From positions 1 to 64,000 of the forward strand of contig NZ_FNCS01000007.1 in NCBI RefSeq assembly GCF_900100665.1: a stretch of DNA of 64,000 bases, given 5' to 3'. A program made the translations under genes and the position numbers. Every line of letters starts with the position of its first letter. Position 1 is the stretch's first letter. The DNA is from Pelagibacterium luteolum. GTDB lineage: Bacteria; Pseudomonadota; Alphaproteobacteria; Rhizobiales; Devosiaceae. Shown here piece by piece: positions 35,924 to 45,479 of this stretch. The notes below the pieces were generated by a model. It was not told where the DNA came from. It worked only from the letters and a program-made list of their open reading frames with translations, and ran no database searches.

Positions 35924-36055
35924 CTTTCTGTCGCACCGGGCGATTTTCGTCGTTGCGGGGCTGGACGCGGCGCAATGGTGCCGTAATCATTGTCCCTATT
36001 GATTTACAGGCCGTTCGCGGTCGTCTGCCACACATTTCGATCGGGTCTTTAAAGG

Positions 36056-37954
36056 ATGATCGACTGGATTTATCCGCTGCTCCTCGTGGGCGCCGGCCTC
36101 ATCGTTGTTTCAGTGTTCACCAGCTTTATCGCGTTTCGCTTCGGCGCGCCTTTGCTGCTCATTTTCCTCGGGATCGGGCTCGCCGCGGGCACCGACGGGC
36201 TGGGGATCGAGTTTTCCGATTATAACATGGCTTATTTCGCCGGCTCGCTCGCGCTGGCGGTCATCCTTTTCGATTCCGGCTTCGGCACGCCGCTCAAATC
36301 CTTCCGCCAGGCGGCAGCGCCATCGATCGTTCTAGCAACCGTCGGGGTCCTTCTCACCACGGCAATCGTAGGCATGGTGGCGCGGCTCGTCTTCGGCTTT
36401 GGCTGGATCGAGGCATTGCTGATGGGCGCCATCGTCTCCTCGACAGACGCGGCGGCCGTGTTCTTCCTCCTGCGCGTCGGTGGCATCACCATTCGCGACA
36501 AGGTGCGCTCGACGCTGGAAGTGGAGTCCGGGTCCAACGATCCGATGGCGATCTTTCTCACCATCATGTTCGTCGAACTGCTGGTCTCGGGCGCTTCGCT
36601 TTCGGGGCTCACCAGCCAGTTTCTGGCCGGCTTCGGCCTGCAGATGGGGCTGGGTCTGGCGCTCGGGCTTTTGGGCGGCGCTGCCATGGTCTTCATCATC
36701 AACCGCGTTACGCTTGAAGGCGCGCTCTATCCCATCATCGTTCTGTCGATGGCCGTCCTCTTGTTTGCCTTCACCGGCCTTTTGGGCGGGTCGGGAGCCC
36801 TGGCCGCCTATGTGGCCGGGCTTGTGGCGGGCAATCGCAAGGTGCGTGGGCGCGACACGCTGGCCAAGTTTCAGGACGGCATGACATGGCTTGCCCAGAT
36901 CGCCATGTTCCTCATTCTGGGGCTCCTTGCCTATCCCTCACAATTTGGAGCGGTGGCGCTACCGGCGCTGGCGCTGGCGCTCGTCCTCATGTTCGTGGCG
37001 CGGCCGGTCGCCGTGTGGCTGTGCCTTTTGCCCTTCCACTACGCCCGCGACGAAATCGCCTTCATTTCCTGGGTGGGCCTGCGTGGCGCGGTCTCGATCC
37101 TTCTGGCCATACTGCCGCTCATCGCCCAGCTGGAAAATGGCGAGGCGCTGTTCAACACGGCCTTCATCATCGTTCTGACGTCGCTTCTGATCCAGGGGTG
37201 GACCATCAAGCCCATGGCGCAATGGCTGGGCCTCATCGTTCCGCCGCGTATCGGCCCGGTCGAGCGCGTTGGGCTCGAACTCCCGGGCAACGCCCATCAC
37301 GAACTGATCGTCTACCACGTCGTCGAGGGCAGCCCGGTGGCCGAGGGCGAACGTCTGCCGCGTTGGGCGCGGCCATCGCTGATCGTGCGCGATGGCCACT
37401 CCATGCGCTACCAATATGCTGGGCGTATCCGGCCCGGCGACTACATCTATATGTTCATTTCGCCGCGCTATACGCGCCTCCTCGACCGGCTGTTTGCCAG
37501 CCCCACCAAAGTGGAGGCCGACGACAAAGACTTTTTCGGCGAGTTCAAGATCAATCCCGAACGTCCGCTCTCGGCGCTCAGGGATGCGTACGACGCGCCG
37601 ATCGGCCCCAATATCTCACTCGACAAGACCATCGCAGAATACATGCGCGAGCGGTTGGGCGGTGGTGCGGAGCAGGGTGACCGCGTCGCCATCGGGCCGC
37701 TGGAATTGATCGTCCACGATGCTGATGTCGATGGTAATGTGACGGCGGCAGGTCTCGCCATTGATCATGACGAGCCAAAGCCCAGGGTGCCGCTTTTCGT
37801 CAATGGCCGCGAATTGTTGCATCTTGTCCGCAGGCGTATCGCCATGGCGCGTCACCGGCGGCAGACCCGCCCGGAGCCTGTGCAGGAGACGCAGGTCACT
37901 GAGGACCAAGTCGCTGTGGCCGATCAGACGCCGTCGGAATCCAAGACCGCATAA
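36056..37954 (+). CDS. K+/H+ (cation/proton) antiporter of the NhaP2/CvrA type
   Basis: 632 aa. About 12-13 membrane helices of the CPA1 type with the transport motifs SSTDAAAVF and SGSNDPMAIF form residues 1-400. A cytoplasmic part with a TrkA-C-like domain (LIVYHVVEGSPVAEG, near residues 420-500) and a transporter-associated segment follows. Members exchange K+ or Na+ for protons and help osmotic adaptation. The 3' end overlaps the convergent flavin reductase gene by 31 bp. Confidence 0.88.
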   Translation: MIDWIYPLLLVGAGLIVVSVFTSFIAFRFGAPLLLIFLGIGLAAGTDGLGIEFSDYNMAYFAGSLALAVILFDSGFGTPLKSFRQAAAPSIVLATVGVLLTTAIVGMVARLVFGFGWIEALLMGAIVSSTDAAAVFFLLRVGGITIRDKVRSTLEVESGSNDPMAIFLTIMFVELLVSGASLSGLTSQFLAGFGLQMGLGLALGLLGGAAMVFIINRVTLEGALYPIIVLSMAVLLFAFTGLLGGSGALAAYVAGLVAGNRKVRGRDTLAKFQDGMTWLAQIAMFLILGLLAYPSQFGAVALPALALALVLMFVARPVAVWLCLLPFHYARDEIAFISWVGLRGAVSILLAILPLIAQLENGEALFNTAFIIVLTSLLIQGWTIKPMAQWLGLIVPPRIGPVERVGLELPGNAHHELIVYHVVEGSPVAEGERLPRWARPSLIVRDGHSMRYQYAGRIRPGDYIYMFISPRYTRLLDRLFASPTKVEADDKDFFGEFKINPERPLSALRDAYDAPIGPNISLDKTIAEYMRERLGGGAEQGDRVAIGPLELIVHDADVDGNVTAAGLAIDHDEPKPRVPLFVNGRELLHLVRRRIAMARHRRQTRPEPVQETQVTEDQVAVADQTPSESKTA

Positions 37955-38493
37955 TGGCGCCGGTGCCAGAGCAGCGGCGCGCGGTCGGGATGGGTCTGGG
38001 TATGAAGCACGATGCCCGCGTAGAGCACATGGGTGTCCATCTCGATAGCACCCGACAGGCGGCAATCAAGGGTCGCAACCGCCCCGTCGAGCCGGGGCTG
38101 GCCTGAGGGCCACGCTTCCCATTGTTCGGCAGAAAAGCGTTCGGCAGGACCAAAGCCGGCGAAGGCGTCGGCAACGGATTGCTGATCCGCTGCAAGAACC
38201 GAAACCGAAAACGCTTGCGCTTCTTCGATCATCGCCGCCAGTGCACTGTCTCGGGTAATCGAAACGAGGATGGCCGGGGGCTCGGCGCTAAGCGAAAGCA
38301 ACGCGGTCACCGTCCGCCCCTGTCGCTCACCACCGACGCCTGCGGTCACCACCGAGACAGACGACGCAAGGGCGCTCATGGCGCTGGTAAATTGCGCCGC
38401 GGGCACCGCTTCGCGCGCCGCGGGATGGTCGGCGCAGTTCAGGGCGAGACGGGTGGCGGTATCGGGCGATGTCGAAAGCTGCGGTTTGGTCAT
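37924..38493 (-). CDS. Flavin reductase family protein (HpaC/RutF-like)
   Basis: 189 aa with the split-barrel FMN-binding fold: FTSAMSALASSVSVVTAGVG, then RQGRTVTALLSLSAEPPAIL and the closing HRRHYAVL. Members supply reduced flavin to two-component monooxygenases or reduce quinones. It is divergent from the SufR-like regulator and near the MhqO/MhqD genes, consistent with quinone or electrophile stress. Confidence 0.85.
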   Translation of the reverse strand: MTKPQLSTSPDTATRLALNCADHPAAREAVPAAQFTSAMSALASSVSVVTAGVGGERQGRTVTALLSLSAEPPAILVSITRDSALAAMIEEAQAFSVSVLAADQQSVADAFAGFGPAERFSAEQWEAWPSGQPRLDGAVATLDCRLSGAIEMDTHVLYAGIVLHTQTHPDRAPLLWHRRHYAVLDSDGV

Positions 38494-38574
38494 AGATGCC
38501 TTTGGGCGACCTGAGCCGCCAGTCGGTCGTCACGCAACGCGAAGGGTTGATCTTGGCGGCCGGTCTTTGTATTT

Positions 38575-38607
38575 TCCAAGTGAGAGCTTTCTAAATGTCC
38601 GCTTGGA
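38575..38607. promoter_or_regulatory. Candidate operator in the SufR-like/flavin reductase intergenic region
   Basis: TCCAAGTG (38575-38582) faces CGCTTGGA (38600-38607), an inverted repeat with one mismatch, ending at the ribosome site of the regulator gene. A related CTCCAA-N7-TTGGAG lies at 39363-39381 just before mhqO. A shared TCCAA/TTGGA half-site would suit one regulator, but the GGAG part may be only the ribosome site. Confidence 0.35.
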
Positions 38608-38610
38608 GCC

Positions 38611-39291
38611 ATGTCAATAGACGTTCCCACCGCCCCTTCGCCGCAAGCGCCTATCGCCTACTGGTCGCCGCGTAATGCCGGTGAGCGTATCCTGTTTCAT
38701 CTCAAGATGCATGGGGACGCGACGGCTGCTGCGCTGGGCAAGGCGCTGGGCACATCGGGCGAGGCGGCGCGCCAGCAATTGGTGCGCCTCTCCGAAGACG
38801 GTCTCGTCGAGTGCTGGAGCCAGTCGCGCGGTGTAGGGCGCCCCGCCCAGTTCTGGCGTTTGACGGCCAAGGGCCAATCTCGGTTTCCTGATACGCACGC
38901 GGCGCTGACCGTCGAACTGTTGGGCATCGTCGGCGATGCCTTCGGTCCCGACGCGCTTTCCACAATCATCGACACCCGCGAAGAGCGCACCAAAACCGCT
39001 TACCGCGCAGCCATGGAAGGCGCGTCCTCACTTGGCGAGCGCGTGGCGCGTCTCGCAGATCTGCGCTCTCTCGAGGGCTATATGGCCGATTGGGAGACCG
39101 ATGGTGAGGGCGGCTACAAGCTCTACGAAAACCACTGCCCCATCTGCGCTGCCGCCACAGCCTGCCAAAACTTCTGCCGCGCCGAACTCGCCGTATTCCA
39201 GGACGTGCTTGGCCCCGATGCGGAGGTCGTTCGTGAAGATCACATCGTCGCCGGCGCCCGCCGCTGCGCCTATCGCATATCGAAGGGCTGA
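38611..39291 (+). CDS. SufR-like Fe-S winged-helix transcriptional regulator
   Basis: 226 aa. An N-terminal winged helix (residues 20-90; GTSGEAARQQLVRLSEDGLV) is followed by a helical domain and a C-terminal cysteine cluster, HCPICAAATACQNFC with a further Cys in ARRCAYRI. This matches SufR/DeoR-type regulators that bind an iron-sulfur cluster. By position it may control the divergent flavin reductase and downstream mhqO-mhqD, sensing redox or electrophile stress. Confidence 0.82.
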   Translation: MSIDVPTAPSPQAPIAYWSPRNAGERILFHLKMHGDATAAALGKALGTSGEAARQQLVRLSEDGLVECWSQSRGVGRPAQFWRLTAKGQSRFPDTHAALTVELLGIVGDAFGPDALSTIIDTREERTKTAYRAAMEGASSLGERVARLADLRSLEGYMADWETDGEGGYKLYENHCPICAAATACQNFCRAELAVFQDVLGPDAEVVREDHIVAGARRCAYRISKG

Positions 39292-39389
39292 CCGTTCGCT
39301 AATATCGAATAATCAATGAACCAAACTGCCGGTTATCCATCCCGGTCTCTGGCCTATATTGGCTCCAACACAAGATTGGAGTTGAAACC

Positions 39390-40322
39390 ATGCTCAATCA
39401 GATCAAGGGCTTGCACCACGTCACGACAATGGCGCGCGATGCTGATGCCAATAACCGCTTTTTCACCGACACGCTCGGCCTGCGCCGGGTCAAAAAAACC
39501 GTCAATTTCGACGAGCCGTCGGTCTATCACCTCTATTATGGCGACGAAGCCGGGACGCCCGGATCGGTCATGACATATTTCCCTTTCCCCCACATCATCC
39601 GCGGCCGGCCCGGCACGGGTGAAGTCGGAGAAACAGTGTTTTCGGTGCCCGAGGGCAGCCTCGAATTCTGGAAGCAGCGCTTTGCCGAAAAGGGCGTTGA
39701 GGGCGTCGTTTCCGAAGAAGCCTTCGGTGAAAAGCGCCTGCGCTTTACGGCTGTCGATGGCGATCATTTCGCTCTCGTCGAAGCCAAAAACGACGCGCGC
39801 AACGCGTGGACCGGCGGCAGCGTCGCTGGTGATGAAGCCATTCGCGGTTTTGCCGGCGCCACCCTGCGCCTTCGCGACAGCGGGGCCAGCGAAGAACTGC
39901 TCAAATTCATGGGTTACGAACACGCCGATACGGCCAAGGGCATCAAGCGCTTCGTGATGCCCGGCGGCAATGGGGCCGACGTCATCGATCTCCAGACCCT
40001 GCCAAACATGCCGCGTGGCGAACTTGGCTCGGGTTCGGTGCATCACATCGCGTTCGCCGTGGAAGATCGCGACGCCCAATTGGCGGTGCGCCAGTCGCTG
40101 CTCGACACCGGTTATCAGGTAACCCCGGTCATCGACCGCGATTATTTCTTCGCGATTTATTTCCGCACCCCCGGCGGTGTCCTGTTCGAGATCGCTACCA
40201 ATGAGCCCGGCTTCGACCGTGATGAGGACACCGCACATCTCGGTGAAGCGCTGAAACTCCCCAGCCAGCACGAGCACCGTCGCGCCTGGCTCGAAACGCA
40301 CCTGCCTGAAATCAAGGATTAA
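39390..40322 (+). CDS. mhqO: Ring-cleaving dioxygenase-like VOC protein (MhqO-like)
   Basis: 310 aa with two vicinal-oxygen-chelate modules. The N-terminal LHHVTTMARDADANNRFFTD and the second-module VHHIAFAVEDRD supply metal-binding His, with Glu in GGVLFEIATNEP. MhqO proteins act in resistance to methylhydroquinone and related electrophiles. Start has a GGAG ribosome site; mhqD follows after 3 bp. Confidence 0.87.
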   Translation: MLNQIKGLHHVTTMARDADANNRFFTDTLGLRRVKKTVNFDEPSVYHLYYGDEAGTPGSVMTYFPFPHIIRGRPGTGEVGETVFSVPEGSLEFWKQRFAEKGVEGVVSEEAFGEKRLRFTAVDGDHFALVEAKNDARNAWTGGSVAGDEAIRGFAGATLRLRDSGASEELLKFMGYEHADTAKGIKRFVMPGGNGADVIDLQTLPNMPRGELGSGSVHHIAFAVEDRDAQLAVRQSLLDTGYQVTPVIDRDYFFAIYFRTPGGVLFEIATNEPGFDRDEDTAHLGEALKLPSQHEHRRAWLETHLPEIKD

Positions 40323-40325
40323 GCC

Positions 40326-40931
40326 ATGATCGAGACGTATGTTTTCAAAGAGCATCCCGCGTCCGAAGCCGGAGCGCCGACGCTTGTGCTGCTGCACGGC
40401 ACGGGCGGTGACGAAAACCAGTTCTTCAGTCTTGGCCGGCAGTTGCTGCCCAATGCTCGGCTGATCGCCCCGCGCGGCGACGTTTCCGAAGGCGGTTCGC
40501 TGCGCTATTTCAAGCGCACCGGCGAGGGCGTCTATGACATGGACGATCTGCGCCTGCGGACCGAAAAGATGGCGGGCTTTCTTGAAGGCCTGAAATCGGA
40601 CGGCCCTTTGGTCGCGCTTGGCTATTCCAATGGCGCCAACATCCTCGCCTCGGTGATGATCGCGCGCCCCGATCTGGTCGATGCAGCGGTTCTCATGCAT
40701 CCGCTCATCCCGTGGATTCCGTCCGATGTCGCTGGCCTTACCGGCCGCAAGGTGCTGATTACCGCCGGCAAGCGCGATCCGATCTGCCCCGCGCCAAAGA
40801 CCCAGGCCCTGGCCGACTGGTTCGGAAAACAGGGTGCCAGCGTCCAGATCGCTTGGCACGAGGGTGGCCATGAGATCACCCAGACCGAGCTGGCAGCTGC
40901 CGCGAGCTTTGTTCAATCGGCAATTGGTTGA
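40326..40931 (+). CDS. mhqD: Alpha/beta hydrolase, phospholipase/carboxylesterase family (MhqD-like)
   Basis: 201 aa. HGTGGDENQF near the N-terminus, nucleophile elbow GYSNG (Ser near residue 103), Asp in GKRDPICP and His in EGGHEIT complete the catalytic triad. Partner of mhqO in other bacteria, where the pair protects against quinones. Co-transcribed with it here. Confidence 0.88.
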   Translation: MIETYVFKEHPASEAGAPTLVLLHGTGGDENQFFSLGRQLLPNARLIAPRGDVSEGGSLRYFKRTGEGVYDMDDLRLRTEKMAGFLEGLKSDGPLVALGYSNGANILASVMIARPDLVDAAVLMHPLIPWIPSDVAGLTGRKVLITAGKRDPICPAPKTQALADWFGKQGASVQIAWHEGGHEITQTELAAAASFVQSAIG

Positions 40932-41012
40932 CGCTGCGGTAACCATTAGAGCGATACGATTTCCCATTGCCCGGCGTGCACGCTGCGCGTGGGTTTGGGG
41001 ATCGTTGGGGCG

Positions 41013-42767
41013 ATGGCACAATCGCTTATAGGCCGGATGATCGGTCGCAGCTTACGCACACGGGTCTTGCTGCTGGTGTTGGCGGCATTACTCGTTGTTG
41101 GCGCTGCGGGTGCGTTCGCGTTTTATCGGATCGTTGATCATCTGACCCTGCAGTTCGGCACGATGATCGCCGAACGGCAGGTTCAGTATGATCGCTTTCG
41201 CGGCATGGAGGCGCTCAATCGCGAGTTGTCGCTGGCCGAAAGCTTCGTGCGTGCGCCAGCTCTGCTCGACTGGCTGGCAAATGAAAGCGACCCCGTGGCC
41301 CGCGAGCGCGGGCTCGCTGAAATGGAGCACTACCGCGCAGCGTTTTCCGATCAAAGCGTGTTCGTCGTCGCCGATGCATCGGGCAATTACTATTTCAACG
41401 ACGCCCAGAACAGCTATGGCGACGACCCCTTCAGCTATACCCTAGACCCCGAGCTGGAGCGCGATTCCTGGTACTACGCCACGACCCAGCGCCGCGAGGG
41501 GTGCTACCCCAACGTCAATGTCGATGACGTTCTGGCGGTCACCAAGGTCTGGATAAACTGCATCGTGACCGAGAATGGCCGCGTGCTCGGCATGGTGGGC
41601 ACGGGCCTCGATCTGTCCGGCTTTATCCGGGAAGTCGTCGATTTGTCCGAGCCCGGTATTGAATCGATCTTTGTCGACCAGAGCGGAGCCGTTCAGGCTC
41701 ACCGCGACGCCTCCCTCGTCGACTTTCGCTCGATCACCAAGGACATCGCCGAGAAAATCACGGTGTTCGGACTTCTCGACAATCCAGCCGAGATGGCCAC
41801 ATTGCGCGGCCTGATGAATGCAGCGCGGCAGAACCCGTCAAGCGTCACGACCGCAATTCTCGATATGGAGGGCGAGCCCCGACTGGTCGGCGTCGGCTAT
41901 CTCAATCATATCGGCTGGTACAACGTCACCGTCATGGATTTGGGCGCCATTATCGATATGGGACTTTTCTGGCCCATGGCCCTCGGCGTTACGGGTGTGC
42001 TACTGGCGGTGGCGCTGGCGCTGTCGCTGATCTTCCGCATCGTCGTGCTCGCCCGGCTCGAAAAGGTCGAGGGCGGCCTTGTTGCTCTGCGCGAGGGCCG
42101 ACGCGCCACCATGGTTGCCGATCCTTCCAATGACGAGATCGGGCGTCTGTCCAGAACGCTTATCGAAATGTCCGACACCATAACCGAAGCGCGCCTCGAT
42201 CTCGAAGCGCAGGTGCGCCAGCGCACCGAACAGCTTCAGTCCCTCGTCAATCTCGATGATCTCACCAAAATCCTCAATCGGCGCGGCTTTGAAGAGCGCT
42301 TCAGCCTGCATCGCCGCCGCGAACTCGATCCGCGCCAGACCAATGGGCTGATGTTGATCGACATCGACAATTTCAAAACGGTCAACGACACGGCTGGACA
42401 CGCTGCCGGCGATCATGTCGTCGTCGAGGTGGCACGGCGTTTGAACCTGTCGCTGCGTTCGATCGATCTCTGCGCTCGTTGGGGTGGGGACGAGTTCATC
42501 ATCCTCATCCGCGGCGGCACGACAGACGGGCTCGCGCAGGTTGCGGCGGCGCTGATTTCCATGATGGCGCACAAGCCGGTGTCGTTGCCCACGGGCCAGG
42601 CAATCGCCATCACGATCAGTATCGGCGCCGTCGTCATCCAGGCTGAAGATACGCTCGATCTCGCCACGGAGATGGCCGATGCCGCGCTCTATGCCGCCAA
42701 GGAGGGGGGCCGCAATCGGGTTGTCCTCTTCGATCGCGAGGTCAAACCCGACCTGCAATCGGCGTGA
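41013..42767 (+). CDS. Membrane-bound diguanylate cyclase with periplasmic sensor
   Basis: 584 aa from the ATG at 41013 (a GTG at 40989 is also possible). Two membrane helices (about 20-42 and 310-335) enclose a periplasmic Cache-like sensor. HAMP-like and coiled-coil segments then lead to a GGDEF domain with an intact WGGDEF active site and a product-inhibition site RSID exactly five residues before it. It makes cyclic di-GMP. No EAL domain. Confidence 0.9.
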   Translation: MAQSLIGRMIGRSLRTRVLLLVLAALLVVGAAGAFAFYRIVDHLTLQFGTMIAERQVQYDRFRGMEALNRELSLAESFVRAPALLDWLANESDPVARERGLAEMEHYRAAFSDQSVFVVADASGNYYFNDAQNSYGDDPFSYTLDPELERDSWYYATTQRREGCYPNVNVDDVLAVTKVWINCIVTENGRVLGMVGTGLDLSGFIREVVDLSEPGIESIFVDQSGAVQAHRDASLVDFRSITKDIAEKITVFGLLDNPAEMATLRGLMNAARQNPSSVTTAILDMEGEPRLVGVGYLNHIGWYNVTVMDLGAIIDMGLFWPMALGVTGVLLAVALALSLIFRIVVLARLEKVEGGLVALREGRRATMVADPSNDEIGRLSRTLIEMSDTITEARLDLEAQVRQRTEQLQSLVNLDDLTKILNRRGFEERFSLHRRRELDPRQTNGLMLIDIDNFKTVNDTAGHAAGDHVVVEVARRLNLSLRSIDLCARWGGDEFIILIRGGTTDGLAQVAAALISMMAHKPVSLPTGQAIAITISIGAVVIQAEDTLDLATEMADAALYAAKEGGRNRVVLFDREVKPDLQSA

Positions 42768-43061
42768 TCAGGTCAGCAGATCGTCCCAATCGGGGTGACG
42801 CCGGAACTGTACGGCGACATAGGGGCATTGCGGCACGATCTTGAAGCCCTTTTCGCGCGCATCGTCCACGGCCTTTTTCACGAGTTGCAGCGCGTAGCCC
42901 TTGCCCTCGAAAGCGCGCGGCACGCCCGTGTGGTTGATGACGATCGATCCGTCCTCGCGGCGCACATAGGTCATTTCGGCCTCATGCGCATCGTCGAGCT
43001 TGGCCCAATAGCGTCCATGATTGCCGTTGAGTTCGTGGTGTATGTCGAGGGTTTGAGCCAT
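42768..43061 (-). CDS. Small GNAT-like N-acetyltransferase (YjdJ/COG2388 type)
   Basis: 97 aa. The compact fold shows RAFEGKGYALQLVKKAVDDA, the acetyl-CoA loop, and IVPQCPYVAVQFRRHPDW at the end, typical of this minimal GNAT group. Substrate unknown. Its stop is adjacent to the end of the convergent diguanylate cyclase gene, and it diverges from ridA-like 43161. Confidence 0.82.
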   Translation of the reverse strand: MAQTLDIHHELNGNHGRYWAKLDDAHEAEMTYVRREDGSIVINHTGVPRAFEGKGYALQLVKKAVDDAREKGFKIVPQCPYVAVQFRRHPDWDDLLT

Positions 43062-43160
43062 CAGCGAATGCCTTTTGTTTTGCGCGAGCGCCCTTTATTG
43101 ACGCGGGATGGCCAGCACAGCACAGTGCCGCCAAATGTCACCCGATCCCAAGGAGATCCG

Positions 43161-43556
43161 ATGAGCCTGCCCATCCATCACATGATAGAACGCGGACCGC
43201 GCCCAGTGGCTCCATTTTCGCACGCGGTCGAAGCCGATGGGTGGATTTTCGTCACCGGCCAGATGCCGACCGATCCCGACAATCCCGATGCCCCGCTGCC
43301 CGCGGGCATCGTCGCCCAGACCCGCCGGGTCATGGACAATCTCACGATCATCTTGCAGGGTATCGGCCTCGCGCTCGAAAACGTCACGATGATCCGCATC
43401 TATCTCACAGATTTCGATGGCGATTACGCCGCAATGAACGAAACCTATGTGAGCTATTTCGAACAGGGCAAGCTCCCCGCCCGCACAACCGTCGGCGTCA
43501 CCGGCCTCGCGGTCGGCGCCAAGGTCGAAATCGACATGATCGCAAGGCGGCCCTGA
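43161..43556 (+). CDS. RidA (YjgF/YER057c) family protein
   Basis: 131 aa from the ATG at 43161 with AGGAG upstream; the longer frame reads into the divergent gene. Conserved RidA features: PVAPFSHAVEADGWIFVTGQ at the N-terminus, DFDGDYAAMNETY and the final ARTTVGVTGLAVGAKVEID. RidA proteins hydrolyse reactive enamines or imines from PLP enzymes; some paralogs lack the catalytic Arg, which here is present (PARTTV). Confidence 0.88.
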   Translation: MSLPIHHMIERGPRPVAPFSHAVEADGWIFVTGQMPTDPDNPDAPLPAGIVAQTRRVMDNLTIILQGIGLALENVTMIRIYLTDFDGDYAAMNETYVSYFEQGKLPARTTVGVTGLAVGAKVEIDMIARRP

Positions 43557-43560
43557 CCGG

Positions 43561-44469
43561 TCACCCCACCAGTATCTTGACGCGGTTCCCTGCCGGATCA
43601 CGGGTCTCTATCCCACCTTCTATTCGCGTCACCGCCACGTTGCCCGCTTCCAGTCGACCAAGGATCTCACTGCGCACCCTATCGCTCTCGACGACAATCT
43701 CAAACCACCGCAGCCCCGCCACACCCTCAGGCGGCAGCGAAGGATTGCGTCCGGCCCAGATATTGAACGCAAGGATATGCGGGACATAATCGAGGCTGAC
43801 ATCGCCCATGCCGTAGCGTCGCGACAGCAGCTGGCCGGCAAAGCCGAGCTTGTCGCGATAAAAATCCATCGCGGTGTCGAGGTCGTCGACATGGACATGC
43901 ACGTGCCCGATGCGGGTTTTCTCGGGCATCGGCGCCATCGGTGTCTCGTCGCCATCGAGTTCGGCGAGCAGGCCCGGCACGTCGATCGGCTCGCGCCCGG
44001 AATGGGGCTTGCCGTCATGGGTGATCGCCATCAACTCGTCATGCTCCACGAACCGCCCGCGCCAGGGCGTTTCGAACGTGATCTCGATGCCGTTGCCGTC
44101 GAGGTCCCAAAGGTACAACGCCTCGGAGACCAGATGGTCGGTAGGCGAAATCCGCACCCGTGCCGCAATGGCGCGGTTGAGCATACGCGCAAGGTCGCGC
44201 CGCGTCGGAACATGGATCGCAACGTGGTAAAGCCCGATCGTATGCTGGGGCACCGGCCCACTCGCGCCCGTTTCGAGCACCACGAGCACGCTGTCGCCGG
44301 CACCCAGCTCCAGCCGGTCCTCATGACGCGCCAGAAGCGTCAGTCCCACGACGTCGCGCCAGATCGCAAGCGCGCGCTCCGGGTCGGTCACGGCGATGTG
44401 GATGGGGCCGAGCCGCGTCGTTGTTGGCAACAATAGCGGGGTGGCGACGGTCGGCGCGGTGGTGGACAT
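43561..44469 (-). CDS. VOC family protein (CatE/catechol 2,3-dioxygenase-like)
   Basis: 302 aa with two tandem vicinal-oxygen-chelate modules. HIAVTDPERALAIWRDVVGL and HVAIHVPTRRD in the first and HVHVHVDDLDTAMDFYRDKL in the second carry metal-site histidines, with Glu in GNGIEITFE. Similar to YfiE/CatE proteins that open catechol rings, but the substrate is not provable. Convergent with the RidA gene. Confidence 0.82.
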   Translation of the reverse strand: MSTTAPTVATPLLLPTTTRLGPIHIAVTDPERALAIWRDVVGLTLLARHEDRLELGAGDSVLVVLETGASGPVPQHTIGLYHVAIHVPTRRDLARMLNRAIAARVRISPTDHLVSEALYLWDLDGNGIEITFETPWRGRFVEHDELMAITHDGKPHSGREPIDVPGLLAELDGDETPMAPMPEKTRIGHVHVHVDDLDTAMDFYRDKLGFAGQLLSRRYGMGDVSLDYVPHILAFNIWAGRNPSLPPEGVAGLRWFEIVVESDRVRSEILGRLEAGNVAVTRIEGGIETRDPAGNRVKILVG

Positions 44470-44570
44470 GACACTCTCCGGTTGCGGACCCTGATGGTCC
44501 GCATGATTGGTTTAGCGTGGAAGCGCTCCAGCGTTTCCAACTCCCAACATAATCGCTCCAATGGCCCCGA

Positions 44571-45326
44571 TTAAGAGGACAGGGCGCGACGGATCGTTCC
44601 GGAATCGTGAATGGTTATGTCGTCGTTGAACAATTCGGGGCGTTCGCGGGACAAGCGAGCGACTTCGGTGATGATGCCCTCGAGATGCTGCGCCATCACC
44701 CAGGCGGCGCGGTTGCCATCGCGAGCACGCAGCGCGTCGACCATGTCGGCATGTTCATCGATGCCCATGGCGATACGCTGGGGCGTGTTGGTCATCTGGC
44801 GGGCCCGGGAAAGATTGTTGCGCACCGATTCCACCATGGCGCGTATCCGCCGAAACGACAGTGAACTGATCAGCATGTCGTGGAAGGCGCTGTCGAGGTC
44901 GTGAAAACGATCGCGTTCGTCCTTATTCGCGGTGTCGCGCTGGGCGGCGATATTTTCATCGAGCGCATCAAGCAGATCGGGCGTAGCGCGCTGGGCCAGA
45001 AGCCAGACTGCATGGCATTCGAGTCCCTTGCGGATGAACACGAGCTCTTCAACATCCCGCACCGAGAGAAACGTCACCGTGGTGCCCCGCTGGGGCAGGA
45101 TATCAACAAACCCCTCTGCCTGCAGCCGCGCAAACGCCTCGGCGACCGGCGCGCGGGATACGCCCAGACGGGTGCAGATTTCGGATTTGTTGAGCATGGT
45201 TCCCGGTTCGAGCCGGGACGTCATGATGGCCGTGCGCAATTGATCGGTGACGTGCGCAGCCAGACTTCCGCGCTGAATAGATGGGTCCGGTGACAGAAAG
45301 GCGTAGGTGTCCTGGCCCGTGTCCAT
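44571..45326 (-). CDS. GntR/FadR-type transcriptional regulator
   Basis: 251 aa. GntR winged helix at residues 20-88 (SEICTRLGVSRAPVAEAFAR, then GFVDILPQRGTTVTFL) and an FCD ligand domain of about 150 residues with metal-site histidines (FHDLDSAFHDML, DEHADMVDAL). Divergent from gabD with a 153-bp gap, so it probably regulates gabD. An imperfect palindrome TTGGTATTATAGACAA lies between them at 45367-45382. Confidence 0.88.
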   Translation of the reverse strand: MDTGQDTYAFLSPDPSIQRGSLAAHVTDQLRTAIMTSRLEPGTMLNKSEICTRLGVSRAPVAEAFARLQAEGFVDILPQRGTTVTFLSVRDVEELVFIRKGLECHAVWLLAQRATPDLLDALDENIAAQRDTANKDERDRFHDLDSAFHDMLISSLSFRRIRAMVESVRNNLSRARQMTNTPQRIAMGIDEHADMVDALRARDGNRAAWVMAQHLEGIITEVARLSRERPELFNDDITIHDSGTIRRALSS

Positions 45327-45479
45327 GCGTCCCCTTAGCTTGTCCTGGCCAAACTGGCCCCCTCAATTGGTATTATAGACAAGACGAGTCGCTGTGCCAG
45401 AAAAACCGAACATTTTTCGCCACTTATTGCTTTTGCGCCGCGCAGGGCGTTCAATCGGGAACAACGACAGGAGGCTGGA

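Noticed and set aside
39354-41021. 555-codon minus-strand open frame
   Set aside because: Antisense shadow of mhqO and mhqD, typical of high-G+C third-position bias.
45367-45382. GntR operator TTGGTATTATAGACAA between the regulator and gabD
   Set aside because: Symmetry is poor and there is only one copy; mentioned with the regulator but not listed as a site.
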